This document shows, one piece after another, positions 1 to 11,556 of a stretch of DNA of 64,000 nucleotides. The position numbers were made by a program, and so were the translations under genes. How positions within the stretch are numbered: position 1 is the first letter of the stretch; every line of letters starts with the position of its first letter. Source of the DNA: Luteibacter yeojuensis (lineage in GTDB: Bacteria > Pseudomonadota > Gammaproteobacteria > Xanthomonadales > Rhodanobacteraceae); NCBI RefSeq assembly GCF_011742875.1, contig NZ_JAAQTL010000001.1, positions 1,798,001-1,862,000 on the forward strand, given 5' to 3'. The notes beneath the pieces are model-generated. The model did no database searches, was not told where the DNA came from, and saw nothing but the letters and a program-made list of their open reading frames with translations.

Positions 1-1115
1 TCGCTGGTGCCTTCGTAGATTTCCGTGATCTTCGCATCGCGGAAATAGCGCTCGAGCGGCATTTCCTTCGAGTAGCCCATGCCGCCGTGGATCTGCACCG
101 CCTGGTGGGTGATCCACATCGCCGCTTCCGACGCGACCAGCTTGGCCATCGAGGCCTCGGTGCCGAAGCGGCCGCCGGTCTTCTCGACCTGGCCCTTCGT
201 CCAGGCCGCGCGCAGCGTCAGCAGCAGGGCTGCATCGAGCTTGCACTTCATGTCGGCGATCTTCGCCTGGGTCATCTGGAAGGTGCCGATCGGCTGGCCG
301 AAGGCCTTGCGGTCGCGCGACCATTGCAGGGTGGCTTCATAGGCCGCGCGGGCGATGCCCACCGCCTGCGACGCGATGCCGATGCGGCCGGCATCGAGCA
401 CGCCCATGGCGATGGAGAAGCCCTTGCCTTCCTCGCCCAGCATGTCCTCCTTCGGGCACACGTAGTCGTGGAACTCGATTTCACAGGTGGCGGAAGCGCG
501 GATGCCCAGCTTCGGCTCGGTCTTCCCGGCAAGGAAACCCTCGCGCTTCGTGTCGATGACGAAGGCCGACACGCCCCTGGCGCCGATGCCCGGCGTGGTG
601 ACCGCGAACAGCACGATGTAGCGCGCGACGGGACCCGACGTGATCCAGCTCTTCTTGCCGTTGATGACCCAGTCGCCGGCGGCGTTCTTCACCGCGCGGG
701 TATGCATGTTCGAGGCGTCCGAGCCGGACTGCGGCTCGGTGAGCGCGTAGGCGCCGATGGCCTCGCCCGAGGCGATGGCGCGCACGTACTTCTGCTTCTG
801 TTCCTCGGTGCCGTTCTTCAGGATGCCGTTGCAGAACAGCGAGTTGTTCACCGACATGATGGTGGAGGTGGCCGCGTCGGCGGCCGCGATCTCGACCATC
901 GCCAGGACGTAGGCCACCGGGTCCATGCCCGCGCCGCCGTACTCTTCCGGCACCTCGATGCCCATCAGGCCCAGCTGGCCCATTTCCTGGATGTTCTCCA
1001 GGGGGAACTCGCCCTTGGCGTCGAGTTCGGCGGCCACGGGGACGATACGCTTCTGGGCGAAATCGCGGGCGATGGACTGGATCGACAGCTGGTCGTCGGT
1101 AAAGCGGAAATCCAT
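1..1115 (-). CDS. Acyl-CoA dehydrogenase, C-terminus cut by window start
   Basis: Predicted FAD-dependent short-chain (butyryl-type) acyl-CoA dehydrogenase that oxidises acyl-CoA to trans-2-enoyl-CoA in fatty-acid or branched amino-acid breakdown and passes electrons to ETF. The 371 visible residues hold the family signatures: ALTEPQSGSDAS near residue 140 (FAD/substrate region), the QIHGGMGYSKE stretch near 345, and YEGTSE at the edge, whose Glu is the catalytic base in short-chain members. Only about a dozen residues are missing beyond position 1. The ATG at 1115 is preceded by a good GAGAGGA ribosome site. It is transcribed divergently from the regulator at 1286. Family assignment is firm; the substrate is not shown by the sequence. 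Confidence 0.93.
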   Translation of the reverse strand, partial: MDFRFTDDQLSIQSIARDFAQKRIVPVAAELDAKGEFPLENIQEMGQLGLMGIEVPEEYGGAGMDPVAYVLAMVEIAAADAATSTIMSVNNSLFCNGILKNGTEEQKQKYVRAIASGEAIGAYALTEPQSGSDASNMHTRAVKNAAGDWVINGKKSWITSGPVARYIVLFAVTTPGIGARGVSAFVIDTKREGFLAGKTEPKLGIRASATCEIEFHDYVCPKEDMLGEEGKGFSIAMGVLDAGRIGIASQAVGIARAAYEATLQWSRDRKAFGQPIGTFQMTQAKIADMKCKLDAALLLTLRAAWTKGQVEKTGGRFGTEASMAKLVASEAAMWITHQAVQIHGGMGYSKEMPLERYFRDAKITEIYEGTS

Positions 1116-1261
1116 GGGGTGTTCCTCTCGCCGGCCTGGCGGGCGGCAGTCTTGGGGTGGAGACAAGCCCGCCATTCTAACGGGCGTTCGGCTGCTTGCC
1201 GCCGTGCACTGCAACATCCGACCTTGACGCTGACCGCTGGCGGACGCATCCTATGTATCTC

Positions 1262-1275
1262 TATATCGCGATATA
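1262..1275. promoter_or_regulatory. Palindromic operator candidate upstream of the regulator and metH genes
   Basis: A perfect 14-bp palindrome, TATATCGCGATATA, lies 10 bp before the start codon of the ArsR-type gene and just before its ribosome site. AT-rich symmetric sites of this kind are typical ArsR-family operators, so autoregulation of the regulator-metH operon is likely. The site is seen directly; the binding protein is inferred from position. Confidence 0.6.
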
Positions 1276-1285
1276 AGGATGTTGG

Positions 1286-2212
1286 ATGGACCTGTCGACG
1301 GCCTCCACGGCGCTCCGGCTCCTGGCCGACCCTACCCGTGTCCGCCTCCTCGCCCTGCTGGATCGCGAAGAACTGACGGTCGCGGAACTGGCCGCCGTCC
1401 TGCATCTGGCCCAGCCGCGTGTCTCCACCCACCTCGCCAAACTGAAGGAGGCGGAACTGGTGCGCGATCGCCGCGCAGGCGTGTCGGCCTATTATCGGGC
1501 CAACGCCGAGGCCGATCCCACCCTCGCGGCCCTGGTCGCCTCCTTGCGCGACACCTTGAGCGACGCCCTGCTCCGCGAGGATGCGGAGCGGCTGCCCGCC
1601 GTGCTGGCCCAGCGCGCCCGCGCCGAAGGCTGGGCCGATACCGTCGCCGGCGACATGGAACGCCATTACTCACCGGGACGGACTTGGGAAACCCTCGCGC
1701 GCTCGCTTCTGCAGCTCCTCGCCACCGGCGACGTCCTGGACATCGCCTCCGGCGACGGCGTCACCGCCGAACTGCTTGCCCCGCATGCCCATTCCATCGT
1801 CTGCATCGACAGCTCCGAGCGCGTCGTCGAGGCGGCCCGCCAGCGCCTCTCCGGCTTTGCCAATGTGGAGGTCCGCACCGGCGACATGCATGCCCTCGAT
1901 CTCGCCGAGCACCGCTTCGACCTTGTCCTGCTGCTGCACGCCCTCACCTACTCGACCGAACCGCAGAAGGTGTTCGACGAAGTCGCCCGCGTGCTGAAAC
2001 CCGGGGGCCGCGTGCTCGCCTCCACGCTCGGCGAACACGACCATCGCGCCGTCGTGGAACCGTTCGACCATCGCAACCTCGGCTTTGCCTGCGAGCAGCT
2101 GACCGCCATGGCGAGGAAGGCGGGCCTGGACGTCGTCAGCTGCGAACGCCTGAGCCGCGAGCGCCGTGCGCCGCATTTCGAAGTCATCAGCCTGCTTGCC
2201 CGCAAGCCTTGA
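1286..2212 (+). CDS. ArsR-family HTH regulator fused to a SAM-dependent methyltransferase-like domain
   Basis: 308 residues. Residues 1-95 form a winged-helix ArsR domain ([14 protein letters not shown], then the recognition-helix region [19 protein letters not shown]). From about 145 there is a class I methyltransferase fold with SAM motif I LDIASGDG and later VLKPGGRV. No metal-binding Cys cluster of the classical ArsR type is seen. The gene ends 14 bp before the methionine synthase genes and is probably in the same operon. ArsR proteins with this architecture next to methionine-cycle genes include the SAH-responsive SahR group, so sensing SAM or SAH is a reasonable inference. The ATG follows AAGGAT. 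Whether the domain keeps methyltransferase activity is unknown. Confidence 0.9.
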   Translation: MDLSTASTALRLLADPTRVRLLALLDREELTVAELAAVLHLAQPRVSTHLAKLKEAELVRDRRAGVSAYYRANAEADPTLAALVASLRDTLSDALLREDAERLPAVLAQRARAEGWADTVAGDMERHYSPGRTWETLARSLLQLLATGDVLDIASGDGVTAELLAPHAHSIVCIDSSERVVEAARQRLSGFANVEVRTGDMHALDLAEHRFDLVLLLHALTYSTEPQKVFDEVARVLKPGGRVLASTLGEHDHRAVVEPFDHRNLGFACEQLTAMARKAGLDVVSCERLSRERRAPHFEVISLLARKP

Positions 2213-2226
2213 GCGAAGGAAATCCC

Positions 2227-3305
2227 ATGAGCCACCTGCCCTGGCTGCACCCCGAGCGCGTCGCCCTCATCCAGAAGGCCCTCGCCGAACGCATCATGAT
2301 CCTCGACGGCGGCATGGGCACCATGTTGCAGGGCCACCGGCTGGACGAATCCGGCTACCGCGGCGAGCGCTTCGCCGGCGGCCACGACAGCACGCACGAC
2401 CATGGCCACGACCATCCCGGCGAGTGCGACCTCAAGGGAAACAACGACCTCCTGCTGCTCACCCAGCCGGATATCATCCGCGGCGTGCACACGGCCTATC
2501 TCGAAGCCGGCGCGGACTTCGTGGAAACGAACACCTTCAACGCCACGCGCGTGAGCCAGGCGGACTACCACCTGGAACACCTGGTACCGGAGCTCAACCG
2601 GGAAGGCGCGCGCATCGCGCGCGAAGCCTGCGACGCGATGACCGCGCGCACGCCGGACAAGCCGCGCTTCGTCATCGGCGTGCTGGGCCCGACGAGTCGC
2701 ACGGCCTCCATCTCGCCCGACGTGAACGACCCCGGCTTCCGCAACATCTCCTTCGAGGAGCTGAAGGCGAACTACATCGAGTCCGCGCGTGCCCTTGTCG
2801 AAGGCGGCGCCGACACGATCATGGTCGAAACCATCTTCGACACGCTGAACGCGAAGGCCGCGCTGTTTGCCCTGAGCGAGCTGTTCCACGAGCTGGGCGC
2901 GCGCGTGCCCGTGATGATCTCGGGGACGATCACGGACCGCTCCGGCCGCACGCTCTCCGGACAGACGGCGGAGGCGTTCTTCTATTCGGTGGAACACATC
3001 CAGCCCCTGTCCGTGGGTCTGAACTGCGCGCTGGGCGCGGAGGACCTGCGGCCGCACGTACAGATGCTGTCCCGCATCGCCGGCAGCGCCGTGAGCACGC
3101 ATCCGAACGCCGGCCTGCCCAATGCCTTCGGCGAATACGACGAGACGCCCGAGAGCATGGCCGAAACCATCCGCGGTTTCGCCGCCGACGGCCTCATCAA
3201 CATCGTGGGCGGGTGTTGCGGCACCACGCCCGCCCACATCGCGGCCATCGCCGCCGCCGTGGCGCCCTACGCGCCGCGCTCACCCAAGGACACCGCGCAA
3301 GCCGC

Positions 3306-3309
<4 letters not shown>
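2227..3309 (+). CDS. metH: Methionine synthase, homocysteine-binding subunit (split MetH, N-terminal part)
   Basis: 360 residues matching the first module of cobalamin-dependent methionine synthase, the zinc TIM barrel that activates homocysteine. Zinc ligands are visible as Cys267 (NCALGAE) and the Cys330-Cys331 pair in GGCCGTT. A His-rich insertion near residues 55-65 (DHGHDHPGE) precedes the conserved [11 protein letters not shown]. In E. coli this is one domain of a 1227-residue chain; here it is a separate gene whose stop overlaps the start of the next by 4 bp (ATGA), so the subunits are probably made together. Ribosome site AAGGAAA. The gene follows the ArsR-methyltransferase regulator by 14 bp. 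Confidence 0.94.
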
Positions 3310-6005
<2,696 letters not shown>

Positions 6006-6011
6006 ATCCAG

Positions 6012-6096
6012 TGTAGGAGCCGCTATAGCGGCGAGAAGCCTACGGAGCGGTGAGGCGGCGAGGCCGGTTCCCCTCGCCGCTATAGCGGCTCCTACA
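6012..6096. repeat. REP/BIME-like inverted repeat, copy 1
   Basis: Two 24-bp arms face each other, TGTAGGAGCCGCTATAGCGG followed by CGAG on the left and its reverse complement on the right, around a 37-bp centre. Each arm carries the palindrome GCCGCTATAGCGGC preceded by GTAG, the hallmark of REP elements mobilised by RAYT transposases. It sits between convergent genes. Confidence 0.9.
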
Positions 6097-6105
6097 ACGC
6101 CCGAT

Positions 6106-6435
6106 TCAGTCTTCCGGGCCGCCGGGCTTGACGGTTTCCTGCCTGTCCCTGTGCTTCAGGTGCGCGAAGACGTTGTAGAACGACACCAGCATCGGGAAGG
6201 CCGTCTGGATGATGCCCACCGAGTCGTTCTTGCCCCAGATGAAGTACGCCAGCGTAAGCACGCTGCCGCTCACCGACAGGTACCAGAAGGACATCGGCAC
6301 CGTGACCTTCTTGTTCTTTTTCGTCGCATAGAACTGGACGAACCAGCGGGCGGTGAAGAGCAAGGTGCCGATCAGGCCGATGATCTTCCACGGCGTGAGG
6401 GTCAGCAGATGGAACTCGGTCAGGGCTTCATGCAT
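6106..6435 (-). CDS. LAB_N-domain small membrane protein (lipid-A-disaccharide synthase N-terminal type)
   Basis: 109 residues with three or four hydrophobic segments (about 15-30, 45-65, 73-90) and motifs typical of the LAB_N family: the ARWFVQF stretch, a Lys-rich loop (KKNKK), and VPMSFWYLS. The family resembles a small SWEET/PQ-loop-like membrane domain found alone or fused to LpxB and glycosyltransferases, often near sugar-lipid genes. No such partner is adjacent here. The function is not established. The start is the ATG at 6435, with only a weak ribosome site upstream. Confidence 0.85.
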   Translation of the reverse strand: MHEALTEFHLLTLTPWKIIGLIGTLLFTARWFVQFYATKKNKKVTVPMSFWYLSVSGSVLTLAYFIWGKNDSVGIIQTAFPMLVSFYNVFAHLKHRDRQETVKPGGPED

Positions 6436-6504
6436 GGCGGTATCCGGGTGCGCGCGGGTTGCCCATTTTAAGGGCCGGGCATTGACGGTGGCTTAGCGAA
6501 AAAA

Positions 6505-6525
6505 AACCCGGCACGAGGCCGGGTT
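6505..6525 (-). terminator. Rho-independent terminator after the decayed tRNA copy
   Basis: An 8-bp stem (AACCCGGC / GCCGGGTT) with a 5-nt loop is followed on the minus strand by a run of T. It is almost the same hairpin as the one at 6632-6650, so the terminator was duplicated together with the tRNA. Confidence 0.8.
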
Positions 6526-6537
6526 CCTTGAATTCGA

Positions 6538-6611
6538 TGGTGGGCGGTACAAGGATCGAACTTGTGACACCTGCCGTGTAAAGGTTCGCTGCTACGCCGG
6601 GCCGGCGGCCT
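6538..6611 (-). pseudogene. Decayed tRNA-Val copy (3' half intact, 5' half degenerate)
   Basis: The first 44 bases read from the CCA end match the intact tRNA-Val at 6665-6739 except one base: same acceptor 3' strand, T-arm, variable loop and half of the anticodon stem. Beyond that only scattered similarity remains, so the acceptor and D-arm cannot pair. Encoded CCA is kept at 6538-6540. It is best read as a tandem duplicate of tRNA-Val in decay. Confidence 0.75.
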
Positions 6612-6631
6612 GTGCTGCCCGACGAAGAAAA

Positions 6632-6650
6632 ACCCGGCACAAGGCCGGGT
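6632..6650 (-). terminator. Rho-independent terminator of tRNA-Val
   Basis: A 7-bp stem (ACCCGGC / GCCGGGT) with loop ACAAG and T-rich flank on the minus strand lies 14 bp after the CCA end of the intact tRNA-Val. Confidence 0.8.
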
Positions 6651-6664
6651 CTTTGCAAAGACGA

Positions 6665-6739
6665 TGGTGGGCGGTACAAGGATCGAACTTGTGACACCTG
6701 CCGTGTGAAGGCAGTGCTCTACCGCTGAGCTAACCGCCC
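6665..6739 (-). tRNA. tRNA-Val (anticodon CAC)
   Basis: A 75-nt cloverleaf with encoded CCA. The acceptor GGGCGGT pairs with ACCGCCC, the D-arm is GCTC/GAGC, the anticodon stem is CTGCC/GGCAG around loop TTCACAC (anticodon CAC), and the T-arm is ACAAG/CTTGT around TTCGATC. All stems pair fully. Confidence 0.97.
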
Positions 6740-6790
6740 ATCGAGCGGGGCATTTTAAGGGCTCCCCCGAAGGAGGTCAATCACCCCGGG

Positions 6791-7393
6791 CTATTCCGTC
6801 GGCAGGCAGCTGGCGGAACTGGCCAGCTTGGTGTTGATCAGCGAGCCGGAGACACCCAGCATCACCCGCGACCCGGGCGATTCGCTGTTGTTCTCGCCCG
6901 GATCCTTCGTCTTCCCCGCCTGCCGGGAGCAGAACACGAACTCCATCGCGGTCCGGGTGCCGTTGGCGGCCGGGAGGCCGGTCTGGCCGAAGGTCAGCAC
7001 GTCCCCGTCCGTCGCCTGGATGGACACATCCGTGGTGATCGGCGTGGTGCGGAGCAGCTCATGGGTCGAATCGCTGGCGTCGTACGTCTGGTTCGCTCCG
7101 TCCGCCGACGCGTCGTAGGCGTAGACGATGTAACCAACGTCGTAGTTGGAGTCGTCGGTGGCGCACGCCTTGCCGTCCAGGCTGCGGCATACCGAAACGA
7201 ACTTGTGGCGCATTGCCGCCTCGGAACGCGCGAACTGGAGATCGCCCACGAGCGTATTGACGCTGTCGCTGAGGTGCGCCCGGCGCATCGTTCCGCGGAA
7301 CGTCGGCACGGCGATGGCCATGAGCACGGCCAGCACGGTGACCGTGACGATCAGCTCGAGGATCGTGAAGCCCTTGTTTTTCGGGAGCGTCAT
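6791..7393 (-). CDS. fimT: GspH/FimT-family minor pilin
   Basis: 200 residues with a type IV prepilin N-terminus: short basic leader MTLPKNKG, cleavage before Phe (GFTILELIVTV), then Glu5 of the mature protein and a hydrophobic helix. The C-terminal domain matches the GspH/FimT group, with two Cys near residues 67 and 75 and two more near the C-terminal end. It would be processed by PilD and placed at the pilus tip or assembly complex. It is the last gene of the pil operon, 7 bp after pilE. The FimT versus FimU label is uncertain because both belong to this family. Confidence 0.9.
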   Translation of the reverse strand: MTLPKNKGFTILELIVTVTVLAVLMAIAVPTFRGTMRRAHLSDSVNTLVGDLQFARSEAAMRHKFVSVCRSLDGKACATDDSNYDVGYIVYAYDASADGANQTYDASDSTHELLRTTPITTDVSIQATDGDVLTFGQTGLPAANGTRTAMEFVFCSRQAGKTKDPGENNSESPGSRVMLGVSGSLINTKLASSASCLPTE

Positions 7394-7400
7394 CGCCGCA

Positions 7401-7829
7401 TCACCAGCAGCGGCCGTTGGCCGTGTTCGACCCGGTCTGGGATTTGTTGCCGCGCGAATCCAGTGTCAGGTCCTTACAGCTATCGCCTGCCTGGCTCCCG
7501 CTCGCCACCGCGGTGGCGATATAGCCCGTATCGAACGTCGTGCCGTCGAGCTGCTCGATCTTGATCGTGTAGTAGCCGCCGGCACTCTTGTTCGAAGCGA
7601 ACTTCAGGTCGGTCACCGGATCCTGCGCGTACTTGTTGTAGGTGGCGTAGTAGCGCTCCTGCGCGTTGGCGAGGCGAAGCAGCAGTTCCTGCCCTTCGCC
7701 GCGCCGCGCGCGGAACGTGTACTTCGTGTACGCGGGCAAGGCGATCATCACGAGCACCGCGATCACGGTGACCACGATCATCAGCTCGATCAGGGTGAAA
7801 CCCTTACCTGTCCATCCAAACCGGCGCAT
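7401..7829 (-). CDS. pilE: PilE-type minor pilin
   Basis: 142 residues from the ATG at 7829, preceded by GGGGGAG. Leader MRRFGWTGKG, cleavage before FTLIELMIVVTV, mature Glu5 present, long hydrophobic helix, then a small globular domain ending in a Cys-bounded loop (GDSCKD to GRCW), as in PilE minor pilins. It lies 16 bp after the pilY1 stop. In Pseudomonas PilE acts with PilV, PilW, PilX and PilY1 in the priming complex for pilus assembly. An upstream extension to 7985 is open but would put residues before the leader, so it was rejected. Confidence 0.92.
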   Translation of the reverse strand: MRRFGWTGKGFTLIELMIVVTVIAVLVMIALPAYTKYTFRARRGEGQELLLRLANAQERYYATYNKYAQDPVTDLKFASNKSAGGYYTIKIEQLDGTTFDTGYIATAVASGSQAGDSCKDLTLDSRGNKSQTGSNTANGRCW

Positions 7830-7845
7830 CGGCCCACTCCCCCCG

Positions 7846-10800
7846 TTACAGACCATTATTGAGCTCCCGCCAGGAACGGCGGCGCCAGACCGCGTCGTCG
7901 ACATGGAACGAGGCACCGTCATCGTCGCTGCCACCGCCACCGCCACTGTCCATGGTAAGCCCAGGCAGGGCGATCTTACCGCCACCGATGGCCGTCGCCG
8001 CGGGCAGCGAGCCCGAGATCGGCACGTTCTCCACGCGGATGCCCGCGGCGGCGTAACCGGAGCCGAATGTACCCGAGCCCACGTTCACGCCGGTGGCCGC
8101 GCCGCCCGTGGCCGCGTCGACCACCAGGATGGCACCGCGGCGGACCGGATTGCAGGGATCGTCGTTGCCCGGGATCAGGCTCGTGATGATGGCGCGGCCG
8201 CTGTCGAACAGCGCCGTCGCATCCACCACCACGCGCTCACCCTTATTGGTCTGCGTTCCGCCCGAGGTGGTTTTCAGGTCGATGTACCAGCCGTCGATGG
8301 CGGTACCGTCCTGAGTCGTAGCCGGCACGGGCGACCGGGTCAGCCCGCGCGCGTTGTTCGATTCCACCAGGGTCTGCGCGACGAGCGTGGAACGCCCCGC
8401 CACCGTATTCGTGCTGCCCGGGCCGCGGTCGCGGATGCCGTAGACCGACTGTACCTTGGTCGCATCCGTCGCCGTGTTATCGGACGCGCTCAAGTATTTG
8501 CCCGTGCCGAAGACCACCATGAAGTAGGGGGACGTCGGGTCCGGGAACAGACGAGGCATGACCGTGATGGGCTGATCTTCCGGACCCGGCTTGCCAGCGG
8601 TGCCGTCGCCATTGGGCTGGTAGAGGAGCGAGACGCTCCACTTGTTCGGATCCGAGTTGGTCAGGTCGAAGCGCCAGAGATTGCCGACGAGGTCGCCGGC
8701 GAAAGCCACGTCGTCGATCTGGTCGTTTTCGTAGTCGCCGAGGACGGGCGTGGTCAGGCCGTAACTGGTCGTGCCAGTGGGCGTCACCAGCTCCTTGATG
8801 AGCTCGCCCGACTGCGCGTCCAGGACGAACAGCGAGCTTTGCGTGCGCTTGGCGGCGGCATCGTTGGCGTACTTGTCATAGGGCTTGCTGGCCGTGTCGG
8901 ACGGGAAATAGCCCGAGGGGACGAGCACCACCCACTTGCCGTTGGCCAGGCGGCCGATGTTCGGCCGCCCATAGGTGTAGCCGAGGTTCGCGCCTACGAC
9001 CGTGCCGCCGGCGTTCTTGCTGGTGTTGTTGAACTCCCAGAGCACCTTGGACTTCGCGTCCGTCTCCGACGCGGCCGCGTCGGTGACATCGAGGGCGTAC
9101 ACACCGCGGCCGCCGAGGCGGAGCCCGCCAACGAGGATCGTATGCCAGCCCTTGTTGGTACCGCTGCTAAAGAAGACATCGCGTGTCACCGGCGCACCGT
9201 CCACCGTCGGCCGGAAGGTAAAATTCGAGACCGGCGTGAGGTAGCTGAGCTTGTCGTAAACGGTAAACGGCACATAGGCCCAGCGTTCGTTGCCCGGCGA
9301 GGGCGTCACGTCGACGTCGTCGCTCTTGGTCGTCGGGAGCGTCGCGTCGAACGCGTGCAGCATGCCGTCGTTCGCGCCAACGTAAATGGTCGGCGCGCGT
9401 TTCAGGTGATCGTTGACGAACTTCTCGTAGCTGTACTTCAGGGCGCCATCGTTGCCCGTTTCCATCTCGGGAGCACCCGTCGGATAGGCATCCTTATAGC
9501 CACCCGAAGGGGCACCGACGTATGCGACCTGGGAATTGATGATCGCCCCGAGCGTCGATGCACGCACACGGAACAACGTCCCCTCGTTGGTGGTATCGCC
9601 ACGAAGGTAGGCGATCATGTTGCCGTCGATCGTCGAGTCGACCGCCTTCAGGGCAGTACCGGCTCCCGTGCTGGTGAAGGCCGCACCGTTCCCCGCCCCC
9701 ACCGCCGTGCTGGTGAAAATCACGCGGTTGTCGCCCGCCTTGGCGCGCGCCGTCAGCAGGTCGCCGGCGCTCCACAACGCATTGGTGCTCACGTTACCGT
9801 CGACATCGACGGTCTTGGCCTTGAGCGAGCCACTGTAATTGGCGCTGTTGTAACCGGTTTCATACACCACGCCATCGCCGGTCAGCACGGAGCTGCTCAG
9901 CGCGCCCGGAGCACCCGAGCTGTTGCGACCGAGGATGCGGGTCAACAGGGTCTGCAATGCCGTCGAGAGCGTTGCGGGATCGCGTGCGCTGAAGTACTGA
10001 CCGCGGCTGTTGATGGCAGCGCGCCAGGTGTCGTCGAGATTCGTGGGTTCGGTATTGGTCTTGGTCGAAGCAGCAGGCCATTGTTTGGTACCGGCGCGGA
10101 GCTGCGCATAGTCGCCCGGATAATTGAGCTGGCCACTGATGCCAAGCGCGATCATGTACTGGACCACGTGCGGCCAGGTGGCCACGTCGTTCGCCGGATT
10201 GAAATAGATCGAGGCTGGCATCGTGCTGATGCCGTCCCATGCAACCGGCTTGCCGTTCTGGTCGGTGTAATCCGTGATAGACGGCGGCACATCGAGCTTC
10301 GCGGTACCGTCGGCCTTCTTGAAATCCGGGCGCAGGTTGGTGGCCCAATAGTAGAGGGCAAGGTCGGCCATCGATGTCAGTCCCGAGACGGGGACGTTCC
10401 AGAATATCTTCGATGCCACGCTACCGCCGTTGCCAGGATAAGTCACGCCGTCCGGCAAAGAGATCGCACCACGGGAATAGTCGTTCGACGGCGTGAGGCC
10501 GCTGGCCGATTGATTCCAATAGCCGTCCGTCACCAACAGGCTGTAATTCAGGCGACAGCTCAGCTCCGCTCCCTTGTTTGAATCGCTTGGGTCCACCTCC
10601 CAATAGGGGTTGGTGGAGTCATTTACGCCTTTGCCGTAAGTAAACATCTGACCCGCAGCGTCAATCCTCGAGCGGGATTCCGTACCGCCGCTGTTGGCCA
10701 CGGCGTATAGCCAGTTGAAGAACGATGTCCGGGCGTCACCCGCGAACGGATCGAACCGGGTTGTACCCTTCACTAGTTTCGTACCCGTATTGATGGTCTG

Positions 10801-11556
10801 CCAGACCACTCGGATATTCGACTTCAACGTGGAGAACACATTGGCGATGGCGCTTCGCGAGGAAAGGTTGCGGGTGCGGTAGTAGCTGTACCAGTTCGCA
10901 AAATTCTTCTGCTGGGTGCTCGGAATTTTTACGAGCGTGCAGTTCGTGCTGCTGTTCACGGTCGGGCACGAGTAATAGAAACCTCCTGCGTCGCCGATGG
11001 TAGTACTGATGTTCCAAAGGCCGGTCTGACTCGCATTGCGGCCAGATCCGGTCTGATTAGCGAATGCGGTACGAAAATCCTTTGAGAGATCGACCAAGAA
11101 TCCGCTACCGGTGCCTCCAATACACGCGCTTGCCGAACCCTTTATCTCGTAGCAAATGCCATCGCGAGGTGCGCTTGTGTATGAGGAATCCGGAAACCGT
11201 GTGACGCCATCGGATTTCAGTGGCGGCTGATAGACGATGTTGGGGTTGTAATACTGGGAATTGCTATTGGCGGAGAAATAGTATTTCGTCGTCACGTCGC
11301 CACTTGGATTACCCCTGTTATTGGTAGGGAGCAAGGAATCCAGCCCATCCGGCAAGTGCGTCGCGCCCATCGAACCCGAATCGTCAAACGTCACCGCGAT
11401 ATTCGGAGCGACGCTGACCGCGACGTCCGGCGGCGTGGTGGCCAGGTCCGTCGTGGTCGCGTAAGCAATCCCCATCGGCGCCGCCAAGGCGCACAGCGCC
11501 AGCGTCGCGACGAAGGCGCCGAATCCCTGAAATTTGGATGTCGCGGACATGGTCAT
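7846..11556 (-). CDS. pilY1: PilY1-type pilus tip adhesin/biogenesis protein
   Basis: 1236 residues. A signal peptide (to about residue 32) is followed by a variable N-terminal half that opens with a MIDAS-like DDSGSMG near residue 58, and a C-terminal PilC/PilY1 beta-propeller from about 690 (YVGANDGMLHAFD, then LGDYENDQIDD, which looks like the calcium-binding loop). In other species PilY1 is the tip adhesin and surface sensor. The ATG at 11556 overlaps the pilX stop (ATGA); a second ATG at 11550 is possible. Base use in the N-terminal half (about 10600-11350) is visibly more AT-rich than the rest of the operon. Confidence 0.93.
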   Translation of the reverse strand: MTMSATSKFQGFGAFVATLALCALAAPMGIAYATTTDLATTPPDVAVSVAPNIAVTFDDSGSMGATHLPDGLDSLLPTNNRGNPSGDVTTKYYFSANSNSQYYNPNIVYQPPLKSDGVTRFPDSSYTSAPRDGICYEIKGSASACIGGTGSGFLVDLSKDFRTAFANQTGSGRNASQTGLWNISTTIGDAGGFYYSCPTVNSSTNCTLVKIPSTQQKNFANWYSYYRTRNLSSRSAIANVFSTLKSNIRVVWQTINTGTKLVKGTTRFDPFAGDARTSFFNWLYAVANSGGTESRSRIDAAGQMFTYGKGVNDSTNPYWEVDPSDSNKGAELSCRLNYSLLVTDGYWNQSASGLTPSNDYSRGAISLPDGVTYPGNGGSVASKIFWNVPVSGLTSMADLALYYWATNLRPDFKKADGTAKLDVPPSITDYTDQNGKPVAWDGISTMPASIYFNPANDVATWPHVVQYMIALGISGQLNYPGDYAQLRAGTKQWPAASTKTNTEPTNLDDTWRAAINSRGQYFSARDPATLSTALQTLLTRILGRNSSGAPGALSSSVLTGDGVVYETGYNSANYSGSLKAKTVDVDGNVSTNALWSAGDLLTARAKAGDNRVIFTSTAVGAGNGAAFTSTGAGTALKAVDSTIDGNMIAYLRGDTTNEGTLFRVRASTLGAIINSQVAYVGAPSGGYKDAYPTGAPEMETGNDGALKYSYEKFVNDHLKRAPTIYVGANDGMLHAFDATLPTTKSDDVDVTPSPGNERWAYVPFTVYDKLSYLTPVSNFTFRPTVDGAPVTRDVFFSSGTNKGWHTILVGGLRLGGRGVYALDVTDAAASETDAKSKVLWEFNNTSKNAGGTVVGANLGYTYGRPNIGRLANGKWVVLVPSGYFPSDTASKPYDKYANDAAAKRTQSSLFVLDAQSGELIKELVTPTGTTSYGLTTPVLGDYENDQIDDVAFAGDLVGNLWRFDLTNSDPNKWSVSLLYQPNGDGTAGKPGPEDQPITVMPRLFPDPTSPYFMVVFGTGKYLSASDNTATDATKVQSVYGIRDRGPGSTNTVAGRSTLVAQTLVESNNARGLTRSPVPATTQDGTAIDGWYIDLKTTSGGTQTNKGERVVVDATALFDSGRAIITSLIPGNDDPCNPVRRGAILVVDAATGGAATGVNVGSGTFGSGYAAAGIRVENVPISGSLPAATAIGGGKIALPGLTMDSGGGGGSDDDGASFHVDDAVWRRRSWRELNNGL

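Noticed and set aside
87..1376. Long plus-strand frame over the acyl-CoA dehydrogenase
   Set aside because: It is the antisense shadow of a conserved gene, caused by high GC; no family features.
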